From: an uncultured Capnocytophaga sp.
GTDB taxonomy: Bacteria; Bacteroidota; Bacteroidia; Flavobacteriales; Flavobacteriaceae
DNA length: 6,376 nucleotides
Reading direction: 5' to 3'
Assembly (NCBI GenBank): GCA_915070235.1
Contig: CAJZFM010000127.1
Span: forward strand, 1-6,376
Shown: in pieces, positions 5,908 through 6,376 of the stretch
Layout: each line of letters opens with the position of its first letter
How positions within the stretch are numbered: position 1 is the stretch's first letter
Notes under the pieces: generated by a model
Told to the model about the DNA's origin: nothing
Databases searched by the model: none
What the model saw: the letters and a program-made list of their open reading frames with translations, nothing else
Program-made: the position numbers and the translations under genes

Positions 5908-5981
5908 ATAGTGAAAAGTGAATAGTGAATAACACCATTCTAACCACTTCTATTCATTATTCACTTTTCATTTTTCATTTC
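5908..5981. terminator. Long hairpin made of opposed heptads after nrdB
   Basis: 5910-5931 pairs with 5951-5972 over 22 positions, 20 Watson-Crick and two G-U, around a 19-base loop. It is followed by TTTCATTT. The left arm is three minus-strand TCANNNN heptads (TCACTAT, TCACTTT, TCACTAT), and the right arm plus flank is four plus-strand ones (TCATTAT, TCACTTT, TCATTTT, TCATTTC). It begins two bases after the nrdB stop, fitting a terminator for nrdB, though the stem is AT-rich and the T tract weak. Confidence 0.65.
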
Positions 5982-5992
5982 CTAACCATCAA

Positions 5993-6038
5993 TCATTGCT
6001 GGCATTAATCATTAATCATTGCTGGCATTAATCATTAT
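5993..6038 (+). repeat. Second composite 7+9+7 repeat array
   Basis: TCATTGC, TGGCATTAA, TCATTAA, TCATTGC, TGGCATTAA, TCATTAT. The first five units match 4102-4140 exactly, and both arrays end in TCATTAT. It ends six bases before the ATG at 6045. Confidence 0.85.
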
Positions 6039-6044
6039 CTAATT

Positions 6045-6305
6045 ATGATTTACAGCAAAGAAATCACCCAAGAAATTCAGCTCATTGATACCGATTATTT
6101 CACTCTTGGCGAATACATCTATATGGCTATGGGCTTAGTCAGCAACCATCGTGTATGTATAGCCGTTGCCTACAAGATAGACTATTGTATCAAGAAAGCA
6201 CTCCAGTTTGTGGAGGCTGACCCTTTAGTAACTTTCACTCATATTAATAAGGTAAAGGTAGGCGAAACCACCGCCGAGCGCCGTTTCCCTTGGAAAAATG
6301 AATAA
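6045..6305 (+). CDS. Small conserved-looking protein, function unknown
   Basis: I do not recognise this 86-residue protein. It has no signal peptide or clear membrane segment. It looks like a compact soluble alpha/beta domain: MIYSKEITQEIQLIDTDYF, a helix-like GEYIYMAMGLVSNH, RVCIAVAYKIDYCIKKALQFVE, then a basic TFTHINKVKVGETTAERRFPW end. Two cysteines (residues 38 and 48) have no obvious partner motif. It starts at the ATG six bases after the composite repeat array; no promoter motif is visible in the preceding spacer. Codon use resembles the neighbouring housekeeping genes, which supports a real gene. Its last two codons and stop fall in the next heptad array, and a hairpin follows. Confidence 0.7.
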   Translation: MIYSKEITQEIQLIDTDYFTLGEYIYMAMGLVSNHRVCIAVAYKIDYCIKKALQFVEADPLVTFTHINKVKVGETTAERRFPWKNE

Positions 6306-6361
6306 CGAAAAGTGAATAGTGAAAAACTCCACCCTAACCAACAGTCTTCACTCTTCAATTA
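6295..6361. terminator. Opposed heptads and hairpin after the 86-residue gene
   Basis: Minus-strand heptads TCATTTT, TCGTTAT, TCACTTT and TCACTAT lie at 6295-6322 (listed along the + strand), over the stop codon. Plus-strand TCACTCT and TCAATTA lie at 6348-6361. GAATAGTGAA (6314-6323) pairs with TTCACTCTTC (6347-6356) with one mismatch, and a T-rich tract (to 6373) follows. This fits an intrinsic terminator of the same design as the one after nrdB. Confidence 0.6.
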
Positions 6362-6376
6362 ATTTTTTTCTTCGAA

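Noticed and set aside
1..6376. Insertion sequence or phage genes
   Set aside because: No transposase, integrase or phage-like protein appears in any frame; the repeats lack target-site-duplication patterns I can identify.

Overview
The window reads as a chromosomal segment from a Bacteroidota, most likely class Flavobacteriia and possibly a Capnocytophaga-like species (genus is inference). The evidence is a DnaX without the zinc module, a compact flavobacterial-style NrdB, A-rich translation starts without clear Shine-Dalgarno motifs, and one good Bacteroidota promoter (TTG, 20 bases, then TAnnTTTG). All genes are on the + strand.

Layout: (1) 3-1733, the 5'-truncated end of a cytosolic duplicated-ATPase ABC-F protein; (2) 1820-2326, a small cysteine-rich putative lipoprotein of unknown function, visibly more AT-rich than its neighbours; (3) 2351-4014, dnaX, the clamp-loader gamma/tau subunit, split into two overlapping frames at an A10 run so that the zero frame gives a 361-residue gamma-like product and a -1 shift gives a tau-like product of about 554 residues; (4) 4015-4287, a repeat-rich intergenic region ending in a promoter; (5) 4288-4878, a protein with an L7/L12-C-terminal-domain-like N-terminus and a C-terminal membrane anchor; (6) 4947-5906, nrdB, the ribonucleotide reductase radical subunit; (7) 6045-6305, an 86-residue protein of unknown function.

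The genes are mostly housekeeping: replication (dnaX), dNTP supply (nrdB) and ribosome-associated ATPase work (ABC-F). dnaX and nrdB share the theme of DNA synthesis, but nothing in the sequence shows they are co-regulated, and the promoter at 4241-4272 lies between them.

The two strongest unexplained signals are the dnaX frame switch and a family of 7-bp-periodic repeats, general form TCANNNN, found at every gene junction. These arrays often include the last codons or stop of the upstream gene and in one case reach the start codon of the next. In three places oppositely oriented heptads face each other and form hairpins that look like terminators. A 23-bp composite unit (7+9+7 bases) recurs in three intergenic spaces, once in inverse orientation. 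I see no insertion sequence, CRISPR array, tRNA or rRNA, and no defence or biosynthetic cluster.
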